From positions 620,001-684,000 of the forward strand of contig JADJJT010000003.1 in assembly GCA_016706405.1 (NCBI GenBank): 64,000 nt of DNA. The letters run 5' to 3'. Source of the DNA: Sphingobacteriales bacterium (lineage in GTDB: Bacteria; Bacteroidota; Bacteroidia; Chitinophagales; UBA2359). A program made the position numbers and the translations under genes. Shown in pieces: positions 1 through 10,320 of this stretch. Position 1 is the stretch's first letter. Each line of letters begins with the position of its first letter. The notes beneath the pieces are model-generated. The model was not told where the DNA came from and made no database searches. It worked only from the letters and a program-made list of their open reading frames with translations.

Positions 1-269
1 GCATGAAATAAACTTTCAATATAACTATCAATAAGTTCGGCTTCGGTATAACCAAACAAATTGCACATCGCCTTATTAAACAACACAATTTTGTTGTCAA
101 TATAAATTGTAATACCTTCTAAAGTTGCTTCGTACAACTGCGAAAAACGCAACTCGCTCTCTCGTAAATCGCCATTAATTGCCTCAACCTGCGAGCGCAA
201 AAGCTCTATCTCTTCTTGTAAAAGCAGTTTTTCTTCTTCAAGTTTTTTGATATTTGTATAAGTAGGCAT
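1..269 (-). CDS. PAS-domain sensor protein, N-terminal part (runs off the window)
   Basis: An open frame enters at the left edge and its ATG lies at 269 on the minus strand, giving the first 89 residues. Residues 8-35 are rich in Glu, Leu and Lys (a KLEEEKLLLQEEIELL stretch) and should form a coiled coil. This is followed by the start of a PAS domain, including the pattern LYEATLEGITIYIDNKIVLFN and then FGYTEAELI. In Bacteroidota this arrangement is common in hybrid or soluble histidine kinases and other PAS signalling proteins. The output domain lies outside the window, so kinase activity cannot be claimed. No signal peptide or membrane segment is visible, so the protein is probably cytoplasmic. 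Confidence 0.75.
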   Translation of the reverse strand, partial: MPTYTNIKKLEEEKLLLQEEIELLRSQVEAINGDLRESELRFSQLYEATLEGITIYIDNKIVLFNKAMCNLFGYTEAELIDSYIESLFH

Positions 270-429
270 AGCGAATCAGATAAAAAAAATACAAAGTTAG
301 AACTAAAAAAAGTGCCATGTATAATATGGTCTTTGTAGTTTTCTGCATATTTAGGCGATATTTGCCGAACTACCAAATTTTTTTCCGGATTTAGACAATT
401 TTTGCTGTTTTTTTTTGCAATTTTACACC

Positions 430-1671
430 ATGAGTACCATTTTGCCGCGCAGCGAACTAAGTTTATCCGGATTAAGTGAGCTAATTAAGCAACAGTTTCA
501 GCCTTTAGCAGCACAAAGTTTTTGGGTTTTAGCCGAAATTTCAGAGCTAAAATCGGCAACATCAGGGCATTTATACCTCGATTTGGTTGAGCAGCAAAAT
601 GGGCAAATTTTAGCCCGGATGCCTGCCGTTATTTGGGCGGGCACGGGGCAGTCTTTGCGTGTGCGTTGGGGCAGCGACCTAACCCATTTGCTAAAAAAAG
701 GCAACAAATTATTATTGCAAGGCAGCCTCGACTACCACTCCGTTTATGGTTTTAAATTTATTGTAACAGGCTTAGACCCTTCGGCTACCCTTGGCGATTT
801 AGAACTAAAACGGCAGGCAATTATTGAACAACTAACCAACGAAGGATTAATTGGCCTCAATGCCCTACAAGAGCTTCCGGTAGTTTTACAACGTTTGGCC
901 ATTGTCTCGTCTCCTACAGCAGCAGGTTTGGGCGATTTTTTGCATCATTTAGCCAACAATCCATATAATTATGCTGTTAAAACCCAATTATTTGCCGCCG
1001 CCATGCAAGGCGATGCTGCCGAACCCGAAGTTTGCGCTGCGTTAAATCAAATTGCCCAACAAGCCCATCTTTTTGATGCCGTTATTATAATACGCGGTGG
1101 CGGCAGCAAATTAGACTTAGCCTGCTTTAACAGCTACTTAATAGGCCAAACAATAGCCAACCACCCACTGCCCATACTTACCGGCATTGGGCATCAACAA
1201 GACGACACTATTGCAGATTTAGTGGCACACACAGCTTTAAAAACGCCAACCGCAGTGGCCGAAATGGTGCTGAATTCATTTTTATGGTTCGAAGGGGCAA
1301 TAAAACAATTAGGTTTGAACGTACAACAATTTGCCAACCAATTGCTACAAAAATCGGCAACTGAATTGTTACAATTAAAACAATTATTACAACAAAATAC
1401 TGCTCTTAATTTAAACCAACAAGCACAAATATTGCAAAACAACAAGCAAAAACTAACTGTTTATACTAAGTATTTTTTAAACACCCAAAGCCAGTATTTA
1501 GCAAAACTTATGGCTATTACCAACGCCTATAACGTAGAAAAACTACTTAGCCGCGGCTTTAGTATTACGCGATGCAATGGCAAATTAATTACTGATAATG
1601 AGCAAGTTACAAAAGGGCAAATAATTGAAACAGTATTGCACAGTGGCAAATTAAGGTCAAAAGTTGAATAA
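430..1671 (+). CDS. xseA: Exodeoxyribonuclease VII large subunit
   Basis: A 413-residue protein with the XseA layout. An N-terminal OB-fold (about residues 10-105) contains the WVLAEISELK and GHLYLDL motifs. The central catalytic domain contains IVSSPTAAGLGDFL and then DAVIIIRGGGSKLDLACFN. The conserved GIGHQQDDTIAD and KTPTAVAE motifs follow, and the tail is a long Gln/Leu-rich helical region. The family degrades single-stranded DNA into oligonucleotides together with small subunit XseB. No xseB follows here, because the next gene is on the other strand. The frame is open back to a TTG at 415, but the ATG at 430 gives the expected N-terminus. Length is close to that of Bacteroidota homologues. 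Confidence 0.95.
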   Translation: MSTILPRSELSLSGLSELIKQQFQPLAAQSFWVLAEISELKSATSGHLYLDLVEQQNGQILARMPAVIWAGTGQSLRVRWGSDLTHLLKKGNKLLLQGSLDYHSVYGFKFIVTGLDPSATLGDLELKRQAIIEQLTNEGLIGLNALQELPVVLQRLAIVSSPTAAGLGDFLHHLANNPYNYAVKTQLFAAAMQGDAAEPEVCAALNQIAQQAHLFDAVIIIRGGGSKLDLACFNSYLIGQTIANHPLPILTGIGHQQDDTIADLVAHTALKTPTAVAEMVLNSFLWFEGAIKQLGLNVQQFANQLLQKSATELLQLKQLLQQNTALNLNQQAQILQNNKQKLTVYTKYFLNTQSQYLAKLMAITNAYNVEKLLSRGFSITRCNGKLITDNEQVTKGQIIETVLHSGKLRSKVE

Positions 1672-1694
1672 AGCGTAAACCTGTTTGAATAACA

Positions 1695-2618
1695 CTATTT
1701 CATATAGCCATTTTTGCTTAAAAATGCGTAAAGGTTAAACGCCGGATTCTCTGTTATAGCATGGTTAATCTTTTGTTGTAAAAGTACGGTATTGACATCG
1801 CTCATGCGGAATTGCTGAATTAAATGCAGGGCCTTTTGAGTTAGCAGATGTAACCGCTTTGGGTTTTGCGTGCCCGAAAGGGTATGATTTTCTATTTGCT
1901 CTAAAACCTCGGCAATACCAGTATTTGCTGTTGCTACTGTTTTAAGCACAGGTATTTTCCATCCGGAATATGGCCGCTCGTGTACTAATTTCTTTAAGTT
2001 AAGGGCAAACAAATCGGCTTGCGGGCGGTCGGCTTTATTTACGACAAAAATATCGGCTATTTCCATGATTCCGGCCTTCATGGTTTGAATTTCATCGCCC
2101 GCCTCCGGAATAAAAACAACCACAGTAGTATCGGCCAAACCTGCAATTTCAACCTCCGACTGACCAACGCCAACTGTCTCTACAAAAATATAGTCAAAAG
2201 GAGCTTGTTTTATAACATCAATGATTTCAATAATTTTTTCGGACAGGCCACCTAACGAGCCGCGTGTAGCCACCGAGCGTATATATACGTTTGGGTGGTT
2301 AAACCATTGGCTAAACCGAATGCGGTCGCCCAATAAGGCACCGTAGTTAAACGGCGAAGTTGGATCAACGGCAACAATAGCAACCTTTTTATTATTTGCC
2401 ACACATAAGGCAGTAAGGGCACTGCTCAAGGTGCTTTTACCCGCCCCGGGTGGACCGGTTATACCAATAACAGGTGTGTATTTTTCAAAATGCAGCGATT
2501 GAAGCAACAAATTGCTGCCTTCGGCATTATTTTCGACTAATGAAATTGCCCTTGCCAAAGCCTTAATTTGCCCCAATTGTACTAATTGTAATAAATTGGC
2601 AATGGTTGTTGGTAGCAT
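1695..2618 (-). CDS. meaB: MeaB/ArgK-family GTPase (methylmalonyl-CoA mutase chaperone)
   Basis: A 307-residue G3E-family P-loop GTPase. The Walker A motif GPPGAGKST lies at about residues 55-63. It is followed by a VAVDPTSPF switch-like motif, RGSLGGLS, ETVGVGQSEVE, and the guanine-specificity motif NKADR. This pattern is typical of MeaB, which protects and reloads adenosylcobalamin-dependent methylmalonyl-CoA mutase. The mutase genes usually found beside it are not in this window. The frame extends to a TTG at 2639, but the ATG at 2618 fits the family N-terminus better. It converges with xseA, the two stops being only 23 bp apart. Confidence 0.92.
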   Translation of the reverse strand: MLPTTIANLLQLVQLGQIKALARAISLVENNAEGSNLLLQSLHFEKYTPVIGITGPPGAGKSTLSSALTALCVANNKKVAIVAVDPTSPFNYGALLGDRIRFSQWFNHPNVYIRSVATRGSLGGLSEKIIEIIDVIKQAPFDYIFVETVGVGQSEVEIAGLADTTVVVFIPEAGDEIQTMKAGIMEIADIFVVNKADRPQADLFALNLKKLVHERPYSGWKIPVLKTVATANTGIAEVLEQIENHTLSGTQNPKRLHLLTQKALHLIQQFRMSDVNTVLLQQKINHAITENPAFNLYAFLSKNGYMK

Positions 2619-2705
2619 TTTTGTTTTTTGCTGTCGCAAAGGTTAAACTGCAGTCAGCTCTTGATTTTATTTGTTTATTGGCTCTTTAATTATTTATCTG
2701 TTGCC

Positions 2706-3845
2706 CTACGAGCTATAGCTTATTATAATTGGCATAACCAGCATCAATAAATCTTCGTTGGGTTGGTTGGCTGTTGGCAACATTAAAATGGCGCGGATAG
2801 GTGAATAAAAGTCAAATAGCACCTCTTCGGTTTCAATATTATTTAACATGTCAAGTAAAAACCTGGCATTAAACGCTATGCTTATATCTTCAGTGCCGTC
2901 AAACTGGCAAGGGATATTTTCGTGTGCTTCGTTTGAAAAATCGAGGTCTTGGGCTGTTAAGTTTAATATATCAGCAGAAATTTTAAAGACCACCTGATAA
3001 GTACTTTTACTTGAAAAAAGGGAAAGACGACGCAACGCATTTTGCAAATCTTTGCGGTTTACAACAAGTTTTTTATCGTTATTGCGTGGAATTACCATCT
3101 CGTAATCTGGATAGCGCGCATCAATTAACCGGCAAACAATATGTGTGTCGTTAAATAAAAAATGGGCATTAGTGGCATCGTATTTAATAGCAACAGCTAT
3201 GTCTTCGTTTACAGGCAATGCAGTTTTTAATAAATTTAAGGCTTTTTTGGGCAATATAAATTGAACATGCTCGGCACTGGTAACTTCGTTATGGGTAAAC
3301 TTAACTAATTTTTGAGCATCGGTTGCCACAAAAACAATACCTTCGCTGTTTATAGCCGTTAAAACGCCGTTCATGGCGGGGCGCAAATCGTCGTTACCAA
3401 CCGCAAACAAGGTACGGTTAATTGCATTGTGTAAAATACTGCTTTGTATAGAAAAGCCATTTTTTTCGTTGGTTACTTCAGGAATGCGAGGGAAATCGCG
3501 GGCTGGTTCAGTGGCAATTTTAGAATAGCCGTTTTGCCAAATTAGTTCTATCTGATTCAGGTCTGCGTCAATGGCAAACGTAATGGGTTGCTCGGGCAGT
3601 GTTTTAAGTGTATCCAACAAAATACGCGAAGGAATTGCAACGCTGTTATTGCCCGGGGACCCCTGTATTTCAATGCTTCGTACAATTGATGTATCTAAGT
3701 CTGAAGCGGAAATGGTCAACAAATCACCTGATGTTTCAAGTAAAAAGTCTTCTAAAATGGGTAAAGTAGCGTTCGTACCTATTGCCCCGCTTACAGTTTG
3801 CAAGGTTTTAAGTAAATTAGTAGCCGATACAACAAAACGAGTCAT
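2706..3845 (-). CDS. dnaN: DNA polymerase III beta subunit (sliding clamp)
   Basis: A 379-residue protein with the three repeated clamp domains of DnaN. Characteristic stretches include TNATLPILEDFLLE near the N-terminus, FPRIPEV at the first domain boundary, RPAMNGVL in the second domain, and a C-terminal strand ending in LMLVMPIIIS. The dimeric ring tethers the replicative polymerase to DNA. The ATG at 3845 is clear. The gene is not next to dnaA or recF here; it lies 87 bp upstream of the MeaB gene on the same strand, possibly co-transcribed. Confidence 0.96.
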   Translation of the reverse strand: MTRFVVSATNLLKTLQTVSGAIGTNATLPILEDFLLETSGDLLTISASDLDTSIVRSIEIQGSPGNNSVAIPSRILLDTLKTLPEQPITFAIDADLNQIELIWQNGYSKIATEPARDFPRIPEVTNEKNGFSIQSSILHNAINRTLFAVGNDDLRPAMNGVLTAINSEGIVFVATDAQKLVKFTHNEVTSAEHVQFILPKKALNLLKTALPVNEDIAVAIKYDATNAHFLFNDTHIVCRLIDARYPDYEMVIPRNNDKKLVVNRKDLQNALRRLSLFSSKSTYQVVFKISADILNLTAQDLDFSNEAHENIPCQFDGTEDISIAFNARFLLDMLNNIETEEVLFDFYSPIRAILMLPTANQPNEDLLMLVMPIIISYSS

Positions 3846-4146
3846 ATATATAAATAAGCAAGATGAAGAAATAATTAGGCAAAATACAAAAAGTCAATAA
3901 AATAATTGAGGATAAAAATTCTCAAGGCATTTTTTAACTAAAGGTCAAAGGTACAAAATCCAATTTAAAATTTAACAATTAGCTCCTTAATTTAAAGGCA
4001 AAAAATTTCTCCTTTAACATCTTGCCCTAACAAATTGCGCCCTTAAAATTCTGAATAACTTAAAAACAACAGTAATTTAAAAAAAACACAACCCATTTCA
4101 ATTTTAATTCGTAATTTTCCCTTAAAAATGACCCATTTACCTCCGG
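3846..4146. other. Intergenic gap between dnaN and the large surface-protein gene
   Basis: This 301-bp AT-rich stretch separates two divergently transcribed genes, so promoters for both should lie here. No RNA gene, repeat or convincing TAnnTTTG box was identified by eye. A TCCGGA motif overlaps the start codon region of the downstream gene. Confidence 0.5.
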
Positions 4147-7100
4147 ATGCATAAAATGACCTGTCAATACACATATAATATCAAGCTACCTAAAAAAGAT
4201 TTTATCTTGTTAGCAATATGGCTTTTATCCGGATGGTGTTTTTATACCCATGCCGGATGTGGAAATACCGTAGCCTTATTGTGCAGCCAAACGCTTACCA
4301 ACCAATCAACGCTAACCGAAACCAATGCTGCCAATAGTTTCGACTGTTACACAGATGGCTTTGGAAACCTTATTCCGTTGCCCGGAAAAGACCGTTTTTA
4401 CGCAATCTCGGTTGAAACAGATGCAGCCATTTTGCGCATAGGCTTAACCAATGTTACCGATAACGACCCTTATTTGGTTGTATTTTTAGTGGGCGTGGTT
4501 TGCTCGAACAGTATTTGCGATGCCGTAATCGGCGACTGGGCTGCCTTTAATATTGCCAACGGTACTTTTACCGACACCAATTTGCCCGTTACCGATTTTA
4601 ATGTGCCAACGGGCGGCGGCACCTACTATTTGGTAATTGACAGCGAAGGCGACGGCGTAACCCAATACGATATTTCAACCGACTGCTTTGCCTCGGGAAT
4701 TGAATTTGATACTGACGGACTAACAGACAGCGGAACACCCTGCGCCGGTGCAACTGGCAACGGTTATACTACATTGTGGAACAACAACGATTTATATTGC
4801 CCTTCGCCAGGTCAAAGTGGCCAACTTTGCTACGATGTTTATATTGAAAATAGTGGATGGGAGTGGGTAAAATATTTTGATGTACAAGTGGGTAATTGCT
4901 GGCAAAACCTAAGCAGCTTTTATCCGGATGGTATAAATACCGGATTTTACAATACCGGCGACTGGGATGCTTATTTTGACGATGTAACCCAAACAATTCA
5001 CTGGGAATATACACGTTTAGATAACCCCGCCCACGGAGATGGCAACGACGGCGACTACGATTGTTATAAATATACATTTTGTTTTACGGGCGATATTGAC
5101 CTTGCGTGTACTAATCCGGAAGATTTAGATATTGTTATAACTATTACCGATGATGGTATTGGGCTTTCGGGCAGTACAAAAGCCTCAAGCATTCCAATTT
5201 ATACTAATGTTGGCTTTTCGCCGCAAGTAAATATTAATCCACCCGAACCCAATTTACTACAAATTTGCCAAAACCAAACCTTCACTTTTAATGCCATTGC
5301 TGCCGGCGCAAGTGGTATTTATACCCTCTACGAATGGAAAGGCATTTTAACACCCAACCTTAGCAATACCAACAGTTTAACTACAACGCTAAACACAACT
5401 GGCTTACAACCCGGCACCTACCCGCTTTTACTTGAAGTTACCGACCAAACAGGCTGTGTTGGCAGCCACACTATTGATGTGGTCGTACACCCCTTGCCAA
5501 CTGCGCCTCTTGTGCTGCCGATGACGCTTTGTTTTGGACAAGCCTTGCCAGACTTAAGTGCTACCGGCAGTGGAGCTGGTTACACATTAGTATGGTATGC
5601 CCAAAACCCAGATTTAAACCCTACCACCCTGCCAATAGGAACAGGTAACAATTTACCACCCTTACAATACAATGCTTGGGTAAACACCACTGTGCCCGGA
5701 ATTTATACAATTTGGGTAAACCAAACCAATCCACAAAACTGTGCAAGTCTGGCAACAGCATTGCAAATTACCGTTCAGCCCCAAACAATGCCACCAATAC
5801 CGGTACCCGTTTTTGTGTGCCAAAACAGCCCCTTGCCTAATTTAATAACTACAGGTATTGGCCAACCTATTTGGTATGCCACCAACCCCGATATTGACCC
5901 CTTAGCGCTGCCTATTGGGTTTGGAAACCCTTTGCAGGCATCTAATTACAGCAGCTATGTAAATACCGGTTTGCCAGGCAGTTACTCGTTATGGGCTACC
6001 CTTAGCGAAAACAATTGCCCAAGCATCGCCGCCGAGCTAATAATAAGTGTTTTAGCCCCGGCTGTAGCACCATTTACACAAAACCCTGCAGCAATTTGTG
6101 CCGGCCAATCTCTGCCAAATTTGAGCGCCACAGTCAATAACGGTGGTTCAATAACGTGGTACGCCACTAATCCAACGCTTGACCCTACAAGCCCCGTTAT
6201 AGGCAATGGCAGCACCTTATTTAGTGCCGATTACGCTACCTTTGTTAACAACGGTAATGCGCCCGGAAATTATACCTTTTGGGTGGTCGAGATGGTAAAC
6301 GGTTGCGCCAGCCAAGCCGCCGAAGTGGTTGTTAGCATTTTACCCACTCCGGCACTTACTGTTTTTCAACCGGCAACTATTTGCGCGGGTCAGGTGCTGC
6401 CCAGCCTAAGTGCAACAAGTATTGACAGTATCTATTGGTACAATCAAGACCCAGATTCAAATCCGGGTGCTATTTTATTGGGTTTGGGAAGTATCTTGCC
6501 AGGCACAAATTTATCCGGATTAATTGCCGACAATACTATCCCCGGTATTTACACGGTTTGGGTACAAGCAACAAATGGCTCGTGCAACAGCTTAGCGCAG
6601 TCAATAACCATAACTATTGAAGCTATCCCGTTGCTCGACCCTATTCCCGATTTAACCCTTTGTGCCCTAAGTACCGATTTAGCAAATATCGGCTTAACAG
6701 GGCAAAATTTAGGCTTGGCAAATGTTTCGTACCATTATGATAATAGCGGCCAGCCGGGGGCGCAGCTCACTGGCAGCATAGTTAATACAAGTGGCAGCTA
6801 TTGGGTAGTGGTTTCGCTTGGAAATTGTACCGATGTGCAGTTGGTAAATATAATTTTAAATACCCCCGAAATTGCCAATTTTACCCTTCCGGTGGCCGCC
6901 GCCTGCACCACCGATCCTACTTTTTTGCCCATTTTTGACCCTCAAACGACTACAAGTGGAATTTTTTCAGCTACGCCATCCGGATTAGCTTTCGATAATT
7001 TATCCGGATTAATTGTCCCTGCAAACAGTGTATCCGGAAATTACACGCTAACTTATACTACATCTGGCACTTGTGTAGCTACATTTAGCCAAAACATATC

Positions 7101-10100
7101 AATACAAAATCAAATTATAGCAAATTTTACTTTGTCGGCAAACGACTACTGTTTAGGTAGTAATAATGCCCCCCCATTTGTAAATAGTATTGCTAACCCT
7201 GGTGGCAATTTTAGCATTTCGGGCAGCGCTACCATAGATAGTTTAGGACAAATAGATACTGCTTCGTTAATTGCACCAAATACCTACACCATTACTTATA
7301 CAACAAACGGCAATTGCCCCGACACCGCCACCCAAACCCTGACTACATATATTGCCCCAAATGCCGGCCAAGCCCCTGCTACCCTACCCTTGTGTAACGG
7401 TAACAACGCCATACAAATACTTGCCGATTTGCTAATAAACGAAGACAGCAACGGCCTGTGGAGCGAAACATCTGCTACCCCATCGCAAAACAACGCTTTT
7501 AATGCTATTAATGGCAGTTTTAACGCTTTGGGGCAACTGCCCGGCATTTATACTTTTAATTATATGTTTACAGACCCCTTGGGCTTGTGCAATACTGCAA
7601 GTACAACGGCAACTATCGAGGTTTTTGCGCCCGATACGGCACAGCTATTAAACAACGTGCAGGTTTGTAATGCGCCTGTTGGCATAGGTTGCGAGTTGAA
7701 TATTGCCGACCTAATTTCAAATGGCAACAGTAATGGAACTTGGACTGATATTGATAATAGCGGAGCGATATTTAATGCCGGAATTTGGAATTTTAACGGT
7801 GTTAGTCCCGGAAATTATACTTTTTCTTACACTTTGCCTAACGCTGCGCCATGCAGCGATATGGTATATTTTGTAGAAGTACTGGTAGAAAATTGTCTTT
7901 GCCCACCGTTGGCAATTAGCGCTGTGCCCGATATTTGCAATACCCAAACCCTTAATTTGAGCACCTACCAACTTACCCCTGAATTGGGAACTTGGACTAT
8001 AATCAACGCACCTTTGGGCAATAATCCGCATTTTTTACCAGACGGCATAACCATTGATGCCAATAATGCCGATCCGGGAATGTATGAAATCAGTTTTACC
8101 CTCCAAAATCCTTTATCCGGATGCCCCGCCGACACCATCATTACAATTACAATTTTTGAGCAACCAACAGCCGATTTTTTGCTTCCAACTAGCCTTTGCC
8201 TCAATGCCCCGCCCATTGATTTAATTAGTAGTTTAACTGCTAATAGCACATCTGGCGGAAGTTTTACCATTAACGGCATATCCACCAACGCTTTAAATGC
8301 AAATAATTGGGGTACAGGTTCAATAAATGTTGAATACGTGGTGAGCAATGGTGTTTGTAGTGCAAATTTTAATCAAAATATAATTATTAACCCCCTACCC
8401 GACCCTGCCTGGCTGCCCACTAACCCAACTATATGTGCCGAGGCCGCCCCAATTGACCTAAACAGTTTGTTGCTGCCAAACGCAACGCCTGGCGGCACTT
8501 GGACAATCAATGGCAATTTAGCCACTCAATTTAATGCTGCTGCCCTTGGGCAAGGCAATTTTGACGTTACCTATACCGCACAAAGCAATAATTGTGATAG
8601 TAGCCAAACGCATATCCTTACTGTTTTACCACTTCCACCGGTTGGCATGGCTTTAAGCGATACCCTTGTTTGCACAAATCAACAAATAACAATCAACTAC
8701 ACCGAACCTGTATTGCCCGGCATGGACTTTGTTTGGACGATTGAAGGCGGAAATCCAAGCGAGTTAAACAGCCCAGGCCCCCATACAATTAGCTGGCCAA
8801 CGGCTGGAACTTATTCGGTTACATTAGTTGCTGCCTTAAACGGCTGCGCTGCAAACCCAATTACCAATTTGGTAACTGTTATTGAACCCTTAGTTACGCC
8901 CGAGCCTTTTTGCTTGAGTAGCACCATTAACAGCATAACTTTTGGCTGGAACGAAGTAATTGGCAATACGGGTTATTTGATAAACTGGGCCGGAGGAAGC
9001 GAAATTTTGCCTCCAACAGAATTAAACTGGACAATAAATAATTTACAACCCAATGAATCTGCAACAATTACCATTATGGCCTTAGGCAATGCGCCATGTG
9101 GCAACAGTTTAACCTCGGCAGCTGTAAATTGTGTTACAAATGGTTGCCCACCTGTTAATTTGCAAACCAATTTAAACGAAACCGTACTTTGTGCCGATGC
9201 TGAACCCGTTGCTGTAATAGTTTATCCGGAAGGAGGAGATTTATTTGGTGCAGGTGTTATTGATGGTCAATTTTATCCGGAAATTGTAGGCGAAGGCCAA
9301 TACATCTTACTATATAAATACACCGATATTAATTCGGCATGTAGCTACGATACCAGTTTTACTTTAACAGTTTTGCCATTACCAAACGCCAATTTTGGCA
9401 CTAACGCTACATGGTTTTGCCTGGGCGATACCTTAAAAATTAACCCTAATGGCGTAAGCCCAAGTGATGCCCTATTGTATTGGGATTTAGACGGCTTGGC
9501 TCCAGATTTTTCCGGATGGAATATACCCGGAACAGTGTTAACCAAAACCGGCAATTTTGCACTCAATTTAACAGTTGAAAAAGACGGCTGTTTCGCTTTC
9601 CATACCGACTCGGTTCATGTAACTAATATTGAATTGGATATAAATGCTACAAGTAATATCCTACAAACAGGGCAATCGGCATTAATAACAAGCGAAGTAA
9701 CAGCTACGCATCAACTGCCGTATAGTTTAACATGGGCTACAACCGATACCGCCGCCTTAAAAATTGCAGCAACTGATATTGCTACGGCAACCATACACGC
9801 TTTGTATCCGGGTAATTACAGCATTGTGGCAATGGCCCAAAACTCGTTAGGTTGTATTGCCTCCGACAGCCTTTTAATAACTGTGAACACCACAAACTCC
9901 GATACTATTAGATGGGTCCTGCCAACGGCCTTTTCGCCAAATGATGACGGCATAAACGATAGGCTAACCTTAATTGCAGATGCAGACAATGCCATTTTTC
10001 AAGAATACAAGTTAAAAATTTACGATCGTTATGGTAAAAACCTCTTTTCCGGTGCCGCTTTATCCGGATGGGACGGCAAAGACAAAAACAAGCACATTAA

Positions 10101-10179
10101 TATTGGAGTATATTCGTTTATTTTATATAATGAAAAAAACGAAGTAATCAGGCACGGAAATATTAGTTTAATACGGTAA
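4147..10179 (+). CDS. Giant T9SS type B surface protein with Ig-like repeats
   Basis: A 2010-residue secreted protein. A Lys-rich N-terminus and a hydrophobic segment (about residues 18-37) form the signal peptide. The middle holds repeated Ig/PKD-like modules. Four modules have a period of about 93-95 residues, beginning near 461, 556, 649 and 744, and share the pattern [LV]Cx(3)LPxLxxT, then WYxxNPDxxP, then GxGxxL. Later modules use IC, PIDL and GGxWTING motifs. The C-terminal ~88 residues, starting at PTAFSPNDDGINDRL and ending in an LIR tail, are a gliding-motility-associated type B sorting domain. Such domains direct secretion by the T9SS and cell-surface attachment. It may be an adhesin or matrix protein, but the ligand is unknown. 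It carries about a dozen TCCGGA motifs. Confidence 0.9.
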   Translation: MHKMTCQYTYNIKLPKKDFILLAIWLLSGWCFYTHAGCGNTVALLCSQTLTNQSTLTETNAANSFDCYTDGFGNLIPLPGKDRFYAISVETDAAILRIGLTNVTDNDPYLVVFLVGVVCSNSICDAVIGDWAAFNIANGTFTDTNLPVTDFNVPTGGGTYYLVIDSEGDGVTQYDISTDCFASGIEFDTDGLTDSGTPCAGATGNGYTTLWNNNDLYCPSPGQSGQLCYDVYIENSGWEWVKYFDVQVGNCWQNLSSFYPDGINTGFYNTGDWDAYFDDVTQTIHWEYTRLDNPAHGDGNDGDYDCYKYTFCFTGDIDLACTNPEDLDIVITITDDGIGLSGSTKASSIPIYTNVGFSPQVNINPPEPNLLQICQNQTFTFNAIAAGASGIYTLYEWKGILTPNLSNTNSLTTTLNTTGLQPGTYPLLLEVTDQTGCVGSHTIDVVVHPLPTAPLVLPMTLCFGQALPDLSATGSGAGYTLVWYAQNPDLNPTTLPIGTGNNLPPLQYNAWVNTTVPGIYTIWVNQTNPQNCASLATALQITVQPQTMPPIPVPVFVCQNSPLPNLITTGIGQPIWYATNPDIDPLALPIGFGNPLQASNYSSYVNTGLPGSYSLWATLSENNCPSIAAELIISVLAPAVAPFTQNPAAICAGQSLPNLSATVNNGGSITWYATNPTLDPTSPVIGNGSTLFSADYATFVNNGNAPGNYTFWVVEMVNGCASQAAEVVVSILPTPALTVFQPATICAGQVLPSLSATSIDSIYWYNQDPDSNPGAILLGLGSILPGTNLSGLIADNTIPGIYTVWVQATNGSCNSLAQSITITIEAIPLLDPIPDLTLCALSTDLANIGLTGQNLGLANVSYHYDNSGQPGAQLTGSIVNTSGSYWVVVSLGNCTDVQLVNIILNTPEIANFTLPVAAACTTDPTFLPIFDPQTTTSGIFSATPSGLAFDNLSGLIVPANSVSGNYTLTYTTSGTCVATFSQNISIQNQIIANFTLSANDYCLGSNNAPPFVNSIANPGGNFSISGSATIDSLGQIDTASLIAPNTYTITYTTNGNCPDTATQTLTTYIAPNAGQAPATLPLCNGNNAIQILADLLINEDSNGLWSETSATPSQNNAFNAINGSFNALGQLPGIYTFNYMFTDPLGLCNTASTTATIEVFAPDTAQLLNNVQVCNAPVGIGCELNIADLISNGNSNGTWTDIDNSGAIFNAGIWNFNGVSPGNYTFSYTLPNAAPCSDMVYFVEVLVENCLCPPLAISAVPDICNTQTLNLSTYQLTPELGTWTIINAPLGNNPHFLPDGITIDANNADPGMYEISFTLQNPLSGCPADTIITITIFEQPTADFLLPTSLCLNAPPIDLISSLTANSTSGGSFTINGISTNALNANNWGTGSINVEYVVSNGVCSANFNQNIIINPLPDPAWLPTNPTICAEAAPIDLNSLLLPNATPGGTWTINGNLATQFNAAALGQGNFDVTYTAQSNNCDSSQTHILTVLPLPPVGMALSDTLVCTNQQITINYTEPVLPGMDFVWTIEGGNPSELNSPGPHTISWPTAGTYSVTLVAALNGCAANPITNLVTVIEPLVTPEPFCLSSTINSITFGWNEVIGNTGYLINWAGGSEILPPTELNWTINNLQPNESATITIMALGNAPCGNSLTSAAVNCVTNGCPPVNLQTNLNETVLCADAEPVAVIVYPEGGDLFGAGVIDGQFYPEIVGEGQYILLYKYTDINSACSYDTSFTLTVLPLPNANFGTNATWFCLGDTLKINPNGVSPSDALLYWDLDGLAPDFSGWNIPGTVLTKTGNFALNLTVEKDGCFAFHTDSVHVTNIELDINATSNILQTGQSALITSEVTATHQLPYSLTWATTDTAALKIAATDIATATIHALYPGNYSIVAMAQNSLGCIASDSLLITVNTTNSDTIRWVLPTAFSPNDDGINDRLTLIADADNAIFQEYKLKIYDRYGKNLFSGAALSGWDGKDKNKHINIGVYSFILYNEKNEVIRHGNISLIR

Positions 10180-10222
10180 TAAACTGCATTTTACAAACAA
10201 AGAAAATCCTTTTTTTAGTCAC

Positions 10223-10248
10223 AAAAAGCTGTTTGAAACAACTTTTTA
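10223..10248 (+). terminator. Possible terminator after the giant surface-protein gene
   Basis: AAAAAGCTGTTT pairs with AAACAACTTTTT with one C:A mismatch and a two-base loop, and T-rich sequence follows. It lies about 45 bp after the stop codon. The pairing is weak because it is AT-rich. Confidence 0.35.
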
Positions 10249-10320
10249 TTGCGTTATTTGTTATTAGCAATAATTGTTGCAAAAGCAAAAATTTAACTGT
10301 CTTTTAATCATATATATATT

